In this document: in pieces, positions 44,621 to 53,308 of the stretch
Layout of the letters: the number at the start of each line of letters is the position of its first letter
Position numbering within the stretch: position 1 is the first letter of the stretch
Assembly (NCBI RefSeq): GCF_900168295.1
Contig: NZ_FVZL01000001.1
Location: 455,946-519,945 of the forward strand
Length of the DNA: 64,000 nt
Direction of reading: 5' to 3'
Source: Arthrobacter sp. P2b
GTDB lineage: Bacteria; Actinomycetota; Actinomycetes; Actinomycetales; Micrococcaceae
Translations under genes and position numbers: made by a program
Notes under the pieces: generated by a model
What the model saw: the letters and a program-made list of their open reading frames with translations, nothing else
Told to the model about the DNA's origin: nothing
Database searches by the model: none

Positions 44621-45725
44621 AGTGTCTCCTTGTGGTGCTGGTGCGGGCGGATTCGGGGCGGTTGCCGTAAGGATCTTCGGCTTCCCACAGCGTGGTGGGC
44701 GCGGCCGCCCGGACAGCGGGAATGACCTCCAGCGCGAACCGCTCCAGGACCTCCAGCTGCTGTTCGAACGGCAGCGTGGTGGGCAGCGAGATGGACTGCA
44801 GGTCGTGGCCGTACAGCGAGTGGTAGCTGAGGATTTTGTCGATCACCTGCTCCGGGCTGCCCACCAGCGCGGGGCCCTCGGCCACCGCGTGCTGGATGTC
44901 CCGGAAGGGTGTGTTGTTGCCCGGCACGTTGCGGTTCGCCGTCAGGGCCTCATACACCGGCCCGAACTGCCGGATGGCCTCCTGGGTGGTGTCCGCGATG
45001 AACACCCCGCCGGCACCGCTGCCCGAACCCACGTACTGCTGCCGGGGATCGTGGCCGTGCCGCTCATACTCCGCCCGGTAATGCTCGATCAGCACCTGGT
45101 AGTTCTCCCGGGGCTGAATGGCGTTCGCCGTGAACAGCGGGTCACCCCATTTGCCGGCAAGGGCGGCGGACGTCAGCGTTGTAGCAGAGCCGTGCCAAAT
45201 CCTGGGCGGACCGTCAAAGGGGCGAGGAGTGGTGGTGGTTCGCTCTGTCAGCGCCGGGCGGAAGCGCCCTGACCAGGTGACTCCTTCTTCACGCCAGAGC
45301 CGGCGCAGCAGCCCATACTTCTCGGCCAGGAGGTCCCACTGGTCAGCGAGGTCCAGCCCGAACAACGGGTATTGCAGCACCTCGTTACCCTTGCCAATCA
45401 CCAGTTCCAGCCGGCCGCGGCTGAGCTGGTCGATGGTGGCGTAATCCTCGGCCACCCGCACCGGGTCCAGCACCGACAGCACGGTGACGCCGCTCTGCAG
45501 CCGGATCCGGTCCGTCACGGCGGCGATTGCTGCCAGCACCGTGGTGGGCGAGGAGGAGATAAACTCCCCGGCGTGGCGCTCCCCTATGGAGAAGCTGTCG
45601 AACCCCAGTTCCTCGGCCCGCCGCGCGGTTTCCACCACCTGGTTGAGGCGGTCCGCTGTGGAGACGATCTCCCCGGTCACCGGGTTTTTCAGGTGCGGGA
45701 TGATGTCCAGGACCTGGAACTTCAT
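44604..45725 (-). CDS. LLM-class flavin-dependent monooxygenase (CmoO/YtmO-like position)
   Basis: 373 aa; luciferase-like barrel starting MKFQVLDIIPHLKNPVTGEI, with LGFDSFSIGERHAGEFISSS and LDPVRVAEDYATIDQLSRGR, the typical FMN-site segments. Start overlaps the stop of the substrate-binding protein gene (45722-45725) and its end overlaps DUF1684. It is the first enzyme after the transporter genes, comparable to the place of ytmO after tcy genes in Bacillus. This is a parallel of gene order, not proof of the same substrate. Confidence 0.88.
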   Translation of the reverse strand: MKFQVLDIIPHLKNPVTGEIVSTADRLNQVVETARRAEELGFDSFSIGERHAGEFISSSPTTVLAAIAAVTDRIRLQSGVTVLSVLDPVRVAEDYATIDQLSRGRLELVIGKGNEVLQYPLFGLDLADQWDLLAEKYGLLRRLWREEGVTWSGRFRPALTERTTTTPRPFDGPPRIWHGSATTLTSAALAGKWGDPLFTANAIQPRENYQVLIEHYRAEYERHGHDPRQQYVGSGSGAGGVFIADTTQEAIRQFGPVYEALTANRNVPGNNTPFRDIQHAVAEGPALVGSPEQVIDKILSYHSLYGHDLQSISLPTTLPFEQQLEVLERFALEVIPAVRAAAPTTLWEAEDPYGNRPESARTSTTRRHFVYAH

Positions 45726-46786
45726 GAGGTCTTCCCGGAAGGAACGGCACTGGCCGTCGCCTGGGCGGCAGCGAAGGTCTCCTCGGTGATGGTCTTCGAC
45801 TCCGGCAGCGCCTCCTCGGACAGGCCCCAGCGCTCCAGCACCTCTGCGTACGAACCGTCCTCAATGGCCGCGTTCAGGGCCTCGGTGATGACCGGGGCCA
45901 GCCCGTTGCCGCGAAGGGTGGTGGCTGCCACCAGGGTTTCCGAGGGCCAGCCGGCGTTGACCTTGCCCACCACCTTCAGGTCGTCCCGGGTGTTTTCCCG
46001 GTACACCGTGGACGGGTAGGGGGCGATGTTCAGGTCCGTCCGCCCCGAGGAGAGAGCCAGGATGGTGTCCGCGTCCGACGAGTAGTACTGCAGGGTGGCG
46101 GGTGCCTTGCCCTTGTCCTCGAGTTCCTTGTTCCACGCGAGAAGGATCTTCTCCTGGTTGGTGCCGGACCCCACGGACACCTTCAGGCCGGAGATGTCAT
46201 CCGCGCCCTTGATGTCATAGCTGGCGGACTTCTTCGCCTCGAAACCCATAAAGGCGGCGCGGTAGCTGGCAAAGTCGAAGAGCTTCACCCGGTCCTTGTT
46301 CACACCCACGTTGGAGAACACAGCCTCGAAGTCGCCGGACTGGGTCTTCAGCGGCCAGTTTTCCCAGGAGGTGACCTGGACATCCAGCCCCAGGCCCAGC
46401 TTGTCCGCCACCAGTTGCGCGATGTCCAGCTCGGATCCAATGGGCGTCTTGTCGTCCGTGGCGTGGAAGGACAGCGGAATGGAACCGGCGGTGGTGGCGA
46501 TGGTGAGCTTGCCGTCCTTGCCAATGAGTTCGGGGACCTTGGCGGCGAGCGCCGGATCCTTCTCCGCCCGGATGCGCTGCTGGTCCGGGGACGCGTTGTA
46601 GACCACGCCGTTGCGTGCCGCCGTCGTCTCAGCTCCGCCCGTGGCAGAGCCCGCAGCTGTTGCACCGGGATCGGCGCAGGCAGACAGCGCGGCTGTTCCG
46701 AGGAGTACGACGGCGGGCAGCGCCGCCAGGGTGCGCCTGTTGCGGAAGCGTGGGGTGCGGATGCCGGCAGGTGAAGAGAATGACAT
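45722..46786 (-). CDS. ABC transporter substrate-binding lipoprotein, family 3
   Basis: 354 aa, lipoprotein signal peptide with lipobox LSAC (Cys37). The mature part is an SBP_bac_3 domain: DGKLTIATTAGSIPLSFHAT, FSNVGVNKDRVKLFDFASYR and VSVGSGTNQEKILLAWNKEL. It captures the substrate for the ATPase and permease encoded next to it. Members bind polar amino acids and modified amino acids such as cystine and S-methylcysteine. It has a clear paralogue at 38206-39186, which starts its mature part with the same CADPGATAA sequence and is broken. Confidence 0.92.
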   Translation of the reverse strand: MSFSSPAGIRTPRFRNRRTLAALPAVVLLGTAALSACADPGATAAGSATGGAETTAARNGVVYNASPDQQRIRAEKDPALAAKVPELIGKDGKLTIATTAGSIPLSFHATDDKTPIGSELDIAQLVADKLGLGLDVQVTSWENWPLKTQSGDFEAVFSNVGVNKDRVKLFDFASYRAAFMGFEAKKSASYDIKGADDISGLKVSVGSGTNQEKILLAWNKELEDKGKAPATLQYYSSDADTILALSSGRTDLNIAPYPSTVYRENTRDDLKVVGKVNAGWPSETLVAATTLRGNGLAPVITEALNAAIEDGSYAEVLERWGLSEEALPESKTITEETFAAAQATASAVPSGKTS

Positions 46787-46795
46787 GGGAAGTCC

Positions 46796-47614
46796 TTAGA
46801 TGTTGAAAGCCGGTTCGAGCACCTTGGAGAAGAAGCTCCTGGTGCGCGGTTCCTGGGGGTTGGTGAAAATCTCCTGCGGGGTGCCCTGCTCCACGATCTG
46901 GCCCTGGTCCATGAACACCACGGTGTCCGCCACGTCCCGGGCAAAGCCCATCTCGTGGGTGACGATGATCAGGGTGGTGCCGGAGGTGGCGAGCTCCCGG
47001 ATAACGTCGAGCACCTCGTTGACGAGTTCAGGATCCAGCGCCGAGGTGGGCTCGTCGAAGAGCAGGATCTTGGGATCCAGTGCCAGGGCCCGTGCGATCG
47101 CCACGCGCTGCTGCTGGCCGCCGGACAGCTGCCGCGGGTAGGCATCGGCGCGGTCCTTGAGGCCCACGCGGTCCAGCAGCTCCAGGCCACGGCGCTTTGC
47201 CTCTTCCTTGGAGGGGCGTGCTTTTCCGGGACGCTGCGCCACGACGGGCGCTTCGGCCACGTTCTCCAAAGCTGTGAGGTGCGGGAAGAGGTTGAAGTTC
47301 TGGAACACCATGCCGATCTCGGTCCGCTGCTTCAGGATGTCCTTCTCGCGCAGCTCATGGAGCCGCCCGCCCCGGACTTCGTAGCCCACCAATGTGCCGT
47401 CGATTGAGATGTGGCCGCCGTCCACCTTTTCCAGATGGTTGATGGTGCGCAGCAGGGTGGACTTGCCGGAACCGGAGGGGCCGACGATGACGGCAACGCC
47501 GCCCGGCTCAATCGTGAGGCTGACGCCTTTGAGGACCTCGGCGGCCCCGAAGGACTTGCGGACGCCGGTGATTTCCACCAGGCCGCGGGTGGCTGTAGCA
47601 GCTGTAACGGTCAT
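46796..47614 (-). CDS. ABC transporter ATP-binding protein, polar amino acid type
   Basis: 272 aa. Walker A GPSGSGKST (about residues 45-53), Q-loop GMVFQNFNLFPHLTALENV, signature LSGGQQQRVAIARAL and Walker B ILLFDEPTSALDPELV are all complete. The sequence is of the GlnQ/HisP/TcyN class, which works with family-3 binding proteins. An unusual insertion APVVAQRPGKARPSKEEAK precedes the helical region. Its start overlaps the stop of the permease gene. Confidence 0.93.
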   Translation of the reverse strand: MTVTAATATRGLVEITGVRKSFGAAEVLKGVSLTIEPGGVAVIVGPSGSGKSTLLRTINHLEKVDGGHISIDGTLVGYEVRGGRLHELREKDILKQRTEIGMVFQNFNLFPHLTALENVAEAPVVAQRPGKARPSKEEAKRRGLELLDRVGLKDRADAYPRQLSGGQQQRVAIARALALDPKILLFDEPTSALDPELVNEVLDVIRELATSGTTLIIVTHEMGFARDVADTVVFMDQGQIVEQGTPQEIFTNPQEPRTRSFFSKVLEPAFNI

Positions 47615-48636
47615 CAGAGGCTCCTGGTCCGGTTGGCCACTGCGTGGGTGGCGAAGAATTTACGGGCTTTCTGCCAGGGGGTCAGCGGCAGGTTCCGCAC
47701 CGCACCCTTGGAGTAGTGCCGTTCGATGTAGTACTGGAAGACGCTGAGGACCGAGGTGATCACCACGTACCAGAGCGTTGCCACCAGGAGCAGCGGGAGG
47801 ACCTGCTGCGTGCGGTTGTAGATGACCTGCACGGTGTAGAACAGCTCGGAGTAGGCCAGGACGTAGACGATCGATGTGCCCTTGACCAGGCCGATGATCT
47901 CGTTGAAGGCGGTGGGCAGGATGGCCCGCATCGCCTGCGGCAGCACAATCCGGGTGGACCGCCGCCAGGCCGGGATGCCCAGGGCCGCCGCGGCCTCCAG
48001 TTGCCCTTGGTCCACGGAGAGGAGTCCGCCGCGGATGATCTCGGCCGAGTAGGCCGCCTGGTTCAGGGTCAGGCCCAGGACGGCGGCCGCGAACTGGCTG
48101 ATCAGCGTGGTGGTCTGGACCTCGAAGAACCTCACGTCGGTGAAGGGGATGCCCAGGCTGATCTTTTCGTAGAGGTAGCCCAGGTTGTACCAAAGGAGCA
48201 TCTGGACCAGCAGCGGCGTGGACCGGAAGATCCAGGAGAACGTCCAGGACGCCGAGACCAGCAGCGGTGAGGCGGACAGCCGCATGAGCGCCAGGATGAA
48301 GCCCAGGACGAACCCGAGCAGGCCCGAAATGGCCGTCAGCTTCAAGGTTTCCAGCAAGCCGTTGATCACGGACTGCGCGGTGAACCACTGCGCCACCACG
48401 CCCCATTCCCAGCGCGGGTTCGTGGCAAGGGACCACGCCACCGCCAGGACACCAAGCGCGACGGCGGCAGTCCCCACCCAGCGCCAGGGATGCCTGGCTG
48501 CCACCACCGGGTAGCCGGAGTAGTCCATGGCGGTCCGGGCAGGTGGCGCAGGCTGGGGAGCCGCTCCTGCCGTCTGTGCTGACTGTGCCGGCTGTGATTG
48601 TGCTGACTGCGCCACCTTCGTTGCTGCTGAACTCAT
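47614..48636 (-). CDS. ABC transporter permease, polar amino acid type
   Basis: 340 aa from the ATG at 48636 (GAGGTG 6 nt upstream). An 35-residue Gln/Ala/Pro-rich cytoplasmic tail precedes the first helix (VGTAAVALGVLAVAWSL). The family domain (GLLETLKLTAISGLLGFVLG) and the EAA loop EAAAALGIPAWRRSTRIVLPQ are present. A single permease gene implies a homodimeric channel. It is the first gene of the seven-gene operon that continues to 41354. Confidence 0.92.
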   Translation of the reverse strand: MSSAATKVAQSAQSQPAQSAQTAGAAPQPAPPARTAMDYSGYPVVAARHPWRWVGTAAVALGVLAVAWSLATNPRWEWGVVAQWFTAQSVINGLLETLKLTAISGLLGFVLGFILALMRLSASPLLVSASWTFSWIFRSTPLLVQMLLWYNLGYLYEKISLGIPFTDVRFFEVQTTTLISQFAAAVLGLTLNQAAYSAEIIRGGLLSVDQGQLEAAAALGIPAWRRSTRIVLPQAMRAILPTAFNEIIGLVKGTSIVYVLAYSELFYTVQVIYNRTQQVLPLLLVATLWYVVITSVLSVFQYYIERHYSKGAVRNLPLTPWQKARKFFATHAVANRTRSL

Positions 48637-48713
48637 GCGCCACCTCGCTTCTCGAATCGGGTTGGAGCCCGCTGCCCCGGTACCGGTCCTGGCTGGCCCG
48701 GTTGCTGGCTGCA

Positions 48714-48743
48714 AATCTAGGACCGCCCGGAAGAGGCCAGCAA
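48714..48743 (-). promoter_or_regulatory. Promoter of the ABC/monooxygenase operon
   Basis: -35 TTGCTG (48743-48738) and -10 TAGATT (48719-48714) with an 18-bp spacer; predicted start near 48707, giving a leader of about 70 nt. The 309-bp region 48637-48945 between the divergent operons otherwise holds a direct repeat TGACGCG at 48808-48814 and 48818-48824, and a TAGCAT -10 candidate (48873-48878) for the plus-strand genes. Confidence 0.5.
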
Positions 48744-48945
48744 GGCGCCAGGTTGCATATCGTCACGGGACTTAGCGTGGCGTCATGAGTCGGTTTTTTG
48801 CGTCCCTTGACGCGCTGTGACGCGGAGTTAACGGGCGTGACCAGGCGCTCGACCGCCGTCGTCACCGCTGCCTAGCATGGGCACTCCGGCGGCCCTTCCA
48901 AGGCCCCCGCGTCCCCGTCCGCCCCGCACCGCCGTCAGGAGCCCC

Positions 48946-50886
48946 ATGCCAGCGAACATTCCGGCCGTCGTCTTCATTGGGGGCGGCCCCCGGGCGGCCG
49001 GCGTGCTTGAGCGGATTGCCGCCAACCGGCCTGAGATCTTCGCCGGCGCCCTGCAGATCCACGTGGTGGAGCCGTACGTCCCCGGATCCGGCCGCATCTG
49101 GCGGTACGACCAGCATCCCGGGCTGCTGCTGAACTCGACGGCGGCCGACGTCACCATGTTCACGGACGCGTCCGTCGCCTGTGATGGTCCCCCGGCGTCC
49201 GGCCCCGGACTGGCGGAATGGGCGGACGGCGTATTGGACGGATCCATTACCGATGTTCCGGACTTCCCCCGGCAGCTGCGGGACCAGCTTCACTCCCTCA
49301 CGGGCTCCTCGTTCCCCACCCGCCAACTTCAAAGCCAGTACCTCGAATGGTTCTTCCGCCGCGCTGCCCGGTCCCTCGGCAAGAGCGTGACCGTGCACCG
49401 GACCACGGCGGTGGACATCGCCCCGCTCGGCGACGGCGCGCATGCCGTGGAACTGGCCAACGGGCGGACTTTGCATGCCGACATCCTGGTCACCGCGCTG
49501 GGCCACACCGACTCCCGCCCGGACGCCGCCTCCGCCGGCTGGTCCCGCTTCGCCGCCCGCCACGGCGGGTTCCATGCGGCGCCCAGCTACACCACCGACG
49601 TCGACTATTCAGCCATCGCCCCCGGGCAGGACGTGATCGTCGCCGGCATGGGCCTCGCGTTCGTCGACCTGCTGGTCCTCCTGATGGAGGGCCGCGGCGG
49701 GCGCTTCGACGAAACGCCCGACGGCGGGCTGCGCTACCTTGCGTCCGGCAGGGAACCCCGGCTGTGGGCAGGGTCGCGGCGCGGCGTGCCGTACCACTCC
49801 AAGATTTCGTCTGCCCTCCGCGGCCAGGCCCCCGGTCCGCTGCTGTTCTTCACCGCGGACGCCGTCGAGGCCCTGCTCCGGCGGCACGGCGAACTGGATT
49901 TCCGAAGCCACCTCTGGCCGCTGATCGCCAAGGAAGCCGGCTACGGCTACTACCGGGAGCTGCTGACCGGCAGCCCGGAGCGGGCCGCCATGGGCTGGGA
50001 AGAGTTCGCCTCGCGCTACTCCGGCCTGGACTGGTACAGCTCCGCGCGCACCGAACTCGTGGCTGCCGCCGTCCCGGATGCCGGCCTGCATCTCGACCTC
50101 GAGCGGCTGGACCGGCCCTTTGACGGGCGCCGCTTCGCCGGCCTCGGGGAAGTACAGTCCGCCGTGGCAGGGTACATCGGAGAGGACCTCGCGCTGCGGG
50201 ACAGCCCGGACCATCCGGAGACCCTGGCACTCTTCCTGGCCCTGCTGCACGTTTACATGGAACTGGGGCGCGTGGTGCCTGCGGAACGGCTCAATGCACG
50301 GTCCCAGCAGACCGTCCACGGCTGGTGGCACGGGTTCTTCAGCTTTGTCGACTCCGGCCCGCCGCCCCACCGCCTGCGCCAGATGCTGGCCCTGCACCGT
50401 GCCGGGCTGCTCCAGTTCCTGGGTCCCGGCCTCGAGGTGACGGTCGACGAGGCCACCGGGCTGTTCCGGGCCACGTCCCCGCACCATCCCGCCGCCATCA
50501 CGGCCAGCGCCTTCATCGAGGCCCGGCTGCCGTCCACGTCGGTCACCCGGTCGCTCAATCCCGTGCTCGCGTCCCTGCACGGCAGCGGGCTGGGCACGGA
50601 GCAGCAGCTGCTCACGGCCGACGGCATCCACTCCACCGGCAAACTGCTGGTTTCCGCCCGGCACCAGCTGGTGGATGCCGCCGGAACCCCGCAGGAAACC
50701 GTGTTCGGCATCGGGCCGGGAACCTCAGGCTGGGGCGCGGGAGCGTTTGCCCGGCCCAATACCAATGCCGCACCGTTCCGCGAGAACGATGCCCTGGCCC
50801 GGACCATCCTCACCGTTGCCCGTGGCCTGTCCGCCGAAACCTCCGCCACAATAACTCCAGAACCAGCCGCCGTCGGAAAGTACTGA
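48946..50886 (+). CDS. FAD/NAD(P)-binding protein (NAD_binding_9 family)
   Basis: 646 aa from the ATG at 48946, with AGGAG 5 nt upstream; an in-frame ATG at 48877 has no such site. The N-terminal nucleotide-binding loop is AVVFIGGGPRAAGVLERIAA. Further family blocks are VEPYVPGSGRIWRYDQHPGL and VTALGHTDSRPDAA. Similar proteins (COG4529) are poorly characterised oxidoreductases found with siderophore, amino-acid or sulfur-metabolism genes. It is divergent from the ABC/monooxygenase operon and followed after 4 nt by a GNAT gene. Confidence 0.8.
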   Translation: MPANIPAVVFIGGGPRAAGVLERIAANRPEIFAGALQIHVVEPYVPGSGRIWRYDQHPGLLLNSTAADVTMFTDASVACDGPPASGPGLAEWADGVLDGSITDVPDFPRQLRDQLHSLTGSSFPTRQLQSQYLEWFFRRAARSLGKSVTVHRTTAVDIAPLGDGAHAVELANGRTLHADILVTALGHTDSRPDAASAGWSRFAARHGGFHAAPSYTTDVDYSAIAPGQDVIVAGMGLAFVDLLVLLMEGRGGRFDETPDGGLRYLASGREPRLWAGSRRGVPYHSKISSALRGQAPGPLLFFTADAVEALLRRHGELDFRSHLWPLIAKEAGYGYYRELLTGSPERAAMGWEEFASRYSGLDWYSSARTELVAAAVPDAGLHLDLERLDRPFDGRRFAGLGEVQSAVAGYIGEDLALRDSPDHPETLALFLALLHVYMELGRVVPAERLNARSQQTVHGWWHGFFSFVDSGPPPHRLRQMLALHRAGLLQFLGPGLEVTVDEATGLFRATSPHHPAAITASAFIEARLPSTSVTRSLNPVLASLHGSGLGTEQQLLTADGIHSTGKLLVSARHQLVDAAGTPQETVFGIGPGTSGWGAGAFARPNTNAAPFRENDALARTILTVARGLSAETSATITPEPAAVGKY

Positions 50887-50890
50887 ACCC

Positions 50891-51427
50891 GTGACCGCAG
50901 AACCCGAACTCAAGCGCAGGCCCCTTGACCCCGCAGCCCTGGCGGTCCTGAACCTGCCCATGCACGATCCCCGCGTCCGGCCGCTGCTGGACGAACTCGC
51001 CGTCGAATACGACACCCGCTACGGCGACCTTTTTGGCCGGGGCGCTGCCGCAGAGGAGCTGAACCGGTACCCAGCCGCCGAATTCGAGGAGCCCCGCGGT
51101 GCGCTCCTGGTGATCCAGGAAAACGGCGAATCCATCGCTGGCGGGGCGTTCCGCCAATATGACGCCACCACGGCGGAACTGAAGCGGATCTGGACGCACT
51201 CCGCACACCGCCGTCGCGGCCTTGCCCGCATGGTACTCACCGAACTGGAGGCCCTGGCTGGCCGCCGCGGATACACCCGGCTCTACCTCACCACCGGTCC
51301 GCGGCAGCCCGAGGCCAAGCACCTCTACCTCACCACCGGCTATGAGCCGCAGTTCGACCTGGCCGCCGACCCCGAGACCATCGGGCCGCTGGCGTTCACC
51401 AAGGAACTTCCGGCCGCGCAGAACTGA
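50891..51427 (+). CDS. GNAT-family N-acetyltransferase
   Basis: 178 aa from a GTG. The acetyl-CoA site RRRGLARMVLTELEALAGRR (about residues 104-123) fits the R/Q-x-x-G-x-G/A motif, preceded by the ELKRIWTHSAHR strand. The N-terminal 45 residues lack the fold and may form an extra helix. It lies directly behind the FAD/NAD(P)-binding gene and next to an uptake and monooxygenase operon, which suggests acetylation of the imported amino compound or of a product; this is inference. Confidence 0.85.
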   Translation: MTAEPELKRRPLDPAALAVLNLPMHDPRVRPLLDELAVEYDTRYGDLFGRGAAAEELNRYPAAEFEEPRGALLVIQENGESIAGGAFRQYDATTAELKRIWTHSAHRRRGLARMVLTELEALAGRRGYTRLYLTTGPRQPEAKHLYLTTGYEPQFDLAADPETIGPLAFTKELPAAQN

Positions 51428-51463
51428 CCGGCGGAGTGCCGCCGCGCAGGCACCGGGCGCCGC

Positions 51464-51469
51464 TAAGCT
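51464..51469 (+). promoter_or_regulatory. -10 hexamer TAAGCT, leaderless arrangement
   Basis: TAAGCT ends 6 nt before the ATG at 51476, with no Shine-Dalgarno site. This is the same spacing as at 5892 and 10280. Confidence 0.5.
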
Positions 51470-51475
51470 GGCGCC

Positions 51476-53170
51476 ATGGCCAACAAAACCACAGCAGAGA
51501 AGCTTGCCACCATCCAGAAGGGCTACGCGCTGGACGGTGCCACCATCGAACTGGGGGCCGCCATCATCGACGGCGAACTCCACAAGGACGCGCCGGTGCG
51601 GCTGCCGCTGGCCATGATGAACCGGCACGGCCTGGTGGCCGGTGCCACCGGTACCGGCAAAACCGTCACGCTGCACATGATGGCCGAGCAACTCTCCACC
51701 GCCGGCGTCCCCGTCTTCCTGGCGGACATCAAAGGTGACCTCTCCGGGCTGGCCACCGCCGCTACCGGCAGCGCTAAGCTCACCGCCCGCACCGAGGGCA
51801 TTGGACAGGCTTGGCAGGGGAAGACGTTCCCGGTGGAGTTCCTGGCCCTGGGCGGCGATGGTAACGGGGTCCCCGTGCGGGCCACGGTATCGTCCTTCGG
51901 GCCCATCCTCCTCTCGCGCATCATGGAACTGAACGACACGCAGGAATCCAGCCTGCAGCTGGTGTTCTACTTCGCGGACAAGAACGGCCTGGAACTCATC
52001 GACCTCAAGGACCTCCGGGCCGTGATCCAGTTCCTGACCTCCGCCAAAGGCAAGGACCAGCTGGAGGAGCTGGGCGGGCTGTCCAAGGCAACCGCCGGTG
52101 TCATCCTCCGCGAGCTCGTGAACCTCGAGGCGCAGGGGCTGGAAAAGTTCTTCGGCGAACCCGAGTTTGATACCGCGGAGCTGCTGCGGACCGCGCCGGA
52201 CGGCCGCGGCGTCGTCACCTGCCTCGAGTTGCCCACGCTCCAGACCAAACCGATGCTGTTCTCCACGTTCCTCATGTGGCTGCTCGCCGATCTCTTTGAG
52301 GACCTCCCGGAAGCAGGGGACCTGGACAAGCCGAAGCTCGTGTTCTTCCTCGACGAGGCCCACCTGCTTTTCAACGGTGCGTCCAAGGCGTTCCTGGAAG
52401 CCATCACCACCACCGTCCGGCTCATCCGGTCCAAGGGCGTGGGCATCTTCTTCGTCACCCAGACTCCCAAGGACGTTCCGGCCGACGTCCTTGGCCAGCT
52501 GGCCAACCGGGTGCAGCACGCCCTGCGTGCCTTCACCCCGGAGGATGCCAAGGCGCTCAAGGCCACCGTGTCCACGTTCCCGGTCAGCGACTACGACCTG
52601 GAGGAAACCCTGACCTCCGCGGGGATCGGCGAGGCCGTGGTGACGGTCATGAACGACAGGGGCGCGCCCACTCCTGTGGCACTCACCCGGCTGCGGGCGC
52701 CCGAGTCGGTCATGGGACCCAGCGATGACGCCCTGGTCCGGAGCACGGTGGCCGGCTCGGCACTCCTGCCCAAGTACGGAACCGCGGTGGATAACCATTC
52801 CGCCTTTGAGAAGCTGACCGGCAAGGCTGCCGCACCCACCGGTTCCGCGGTGCCGGGCGGGCCGCCGGTTCCGGGTTCCGGCGACGCTGCGGACGTGGAC
52901 GCCGAGGCCCGCCGGATTGAGGAGGAGATCCTCGGCCGGCCCAGCAGCAGGCCGGCTCCCGGCCGGAACACTGTTCCCCGCACGCCGGCCGGGGCGCCCC
53001 GGTCTTCGCGGCCGGAGTCGGGCGGCGGGATGATGGACGACCTTGGCGGCGCACTCGGTGGCGCCTTGGGCGGCGGCCTGAAGAGCATGGCCAGGTCCAT
53101 CGGCACCCAGCTGGGCCGTGAACTGCTGCGAGGCGTGTTCGGCACGTCGTCCCGGCGGCGCCGCCGCTGA
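51476..53170 (+). CDS. HerA-like helicase/ATPase (DUF853 family)
   Basis: 564 aa. Walker A is GATGTGKT (residues 56-63) and Walker B is KLVFFLDEAHLLFNGASKAF. The sensor region GVGIFFVTQTPKDVPADVLG is typical of the HerA/FtsK branch. Residues about 450-564 are a Gly/Ser/Pro/Arg-rich tail ending in five Arg residues with one Arg-Gly-rich stretch. No NurA nuclease gene is nearby, so the partner of archaeal HerA is missing. Homologues are widespread single genes in actinobacteria and the function is unclear. Confidence 0.88.
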   Translation: MANKTTAEKLATIQKGYALDGATIELGAAIIDGELHKDAPVRLPLAMMNRHGLVAGATGTGKTVTLHMMAEQLSTAGVPVFLADIKGDLSGLATAATGSAKLTARTEGIGQAWQGKTFPVEFLALGGDGNGVPVRATVSSFGPILLSRIMELNDTQESSLQLVFYFADKNGLELIDLKDLRAVIQFLTSAKGKDQLEELGGLSKATAGVILRELVNLEAQGLEKFFGEPEFDTAELLRTAPDGRGVVTCLELPTLQTKPMLFSTFLMWLLADLFEDLPEAGDLDKPKLVFFLDEAHLLFNGASKAFLEAITTTVRLIRSKGVGIFFVTQTPKDVPADVLGQLANRVQHALRAFTPEDAKALKATVSTFPVSDYDLEETLTSAGIGEAVVTVMNDRGAPTPVALTRLRAPESVMGPSDDALVRSTVAGSALLPKYGTAVDNHSAFEKLTGKAAAPTGSAVPGGPPVPGSGDAADVDAEARRIEEEILGRPSSRPAPGRNTVPRTPAGAPRSSRPESGGGMMDDLGGALGGALGGGLKSMARSIGTQLGRELLRGVFGTSSRRRRR

Positions 53171-53268
53171 CCCGGGCCGCTCCCAAGGGGCTGCGGACGC
53201 CTGCTCCGGCTGCCGTCGTCGGGCCTTAACACCGTGCTTCTCCCCCACAAAGGGTAGACGCCGACTTC

Positions 53269-53294
53269 AGTGCGCGTTCGCACTAACGTTAGTG
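53269..53294. promoter_or_regulatory. Two overlapping palindromes just upstream of a start codon
   Basis: AGTGCG-CGTT-CGCACT (53269-53284) and the perfect palindrome CACTAACGTTAGTG (53281-53294) share the four bases CACT. The second ends 14 nt before the ATG at 53309. They could be operator half-sites or two mutually exclusive hairpins in the mRNA leader. Confidence 0.5.
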
Positions 53295-53308
53295 TAAGGA
53301 ACGTGCAG

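Noticed and set aside
51476..53170. HerA-based defence or DNA-end-resection system
   Set aside because: No NurA, Sir2 or other nuclease gene accompanies it; single HerA-like genes of this type are widespread in actinobacteria.
50810..53248. Open frame of 812 codons on the minus strand opposite the GNAT and HerA genes
   Set aside because: Mirror of two well-supported genes; composition is that of an antisense frame and there is no ribosome site or domain.
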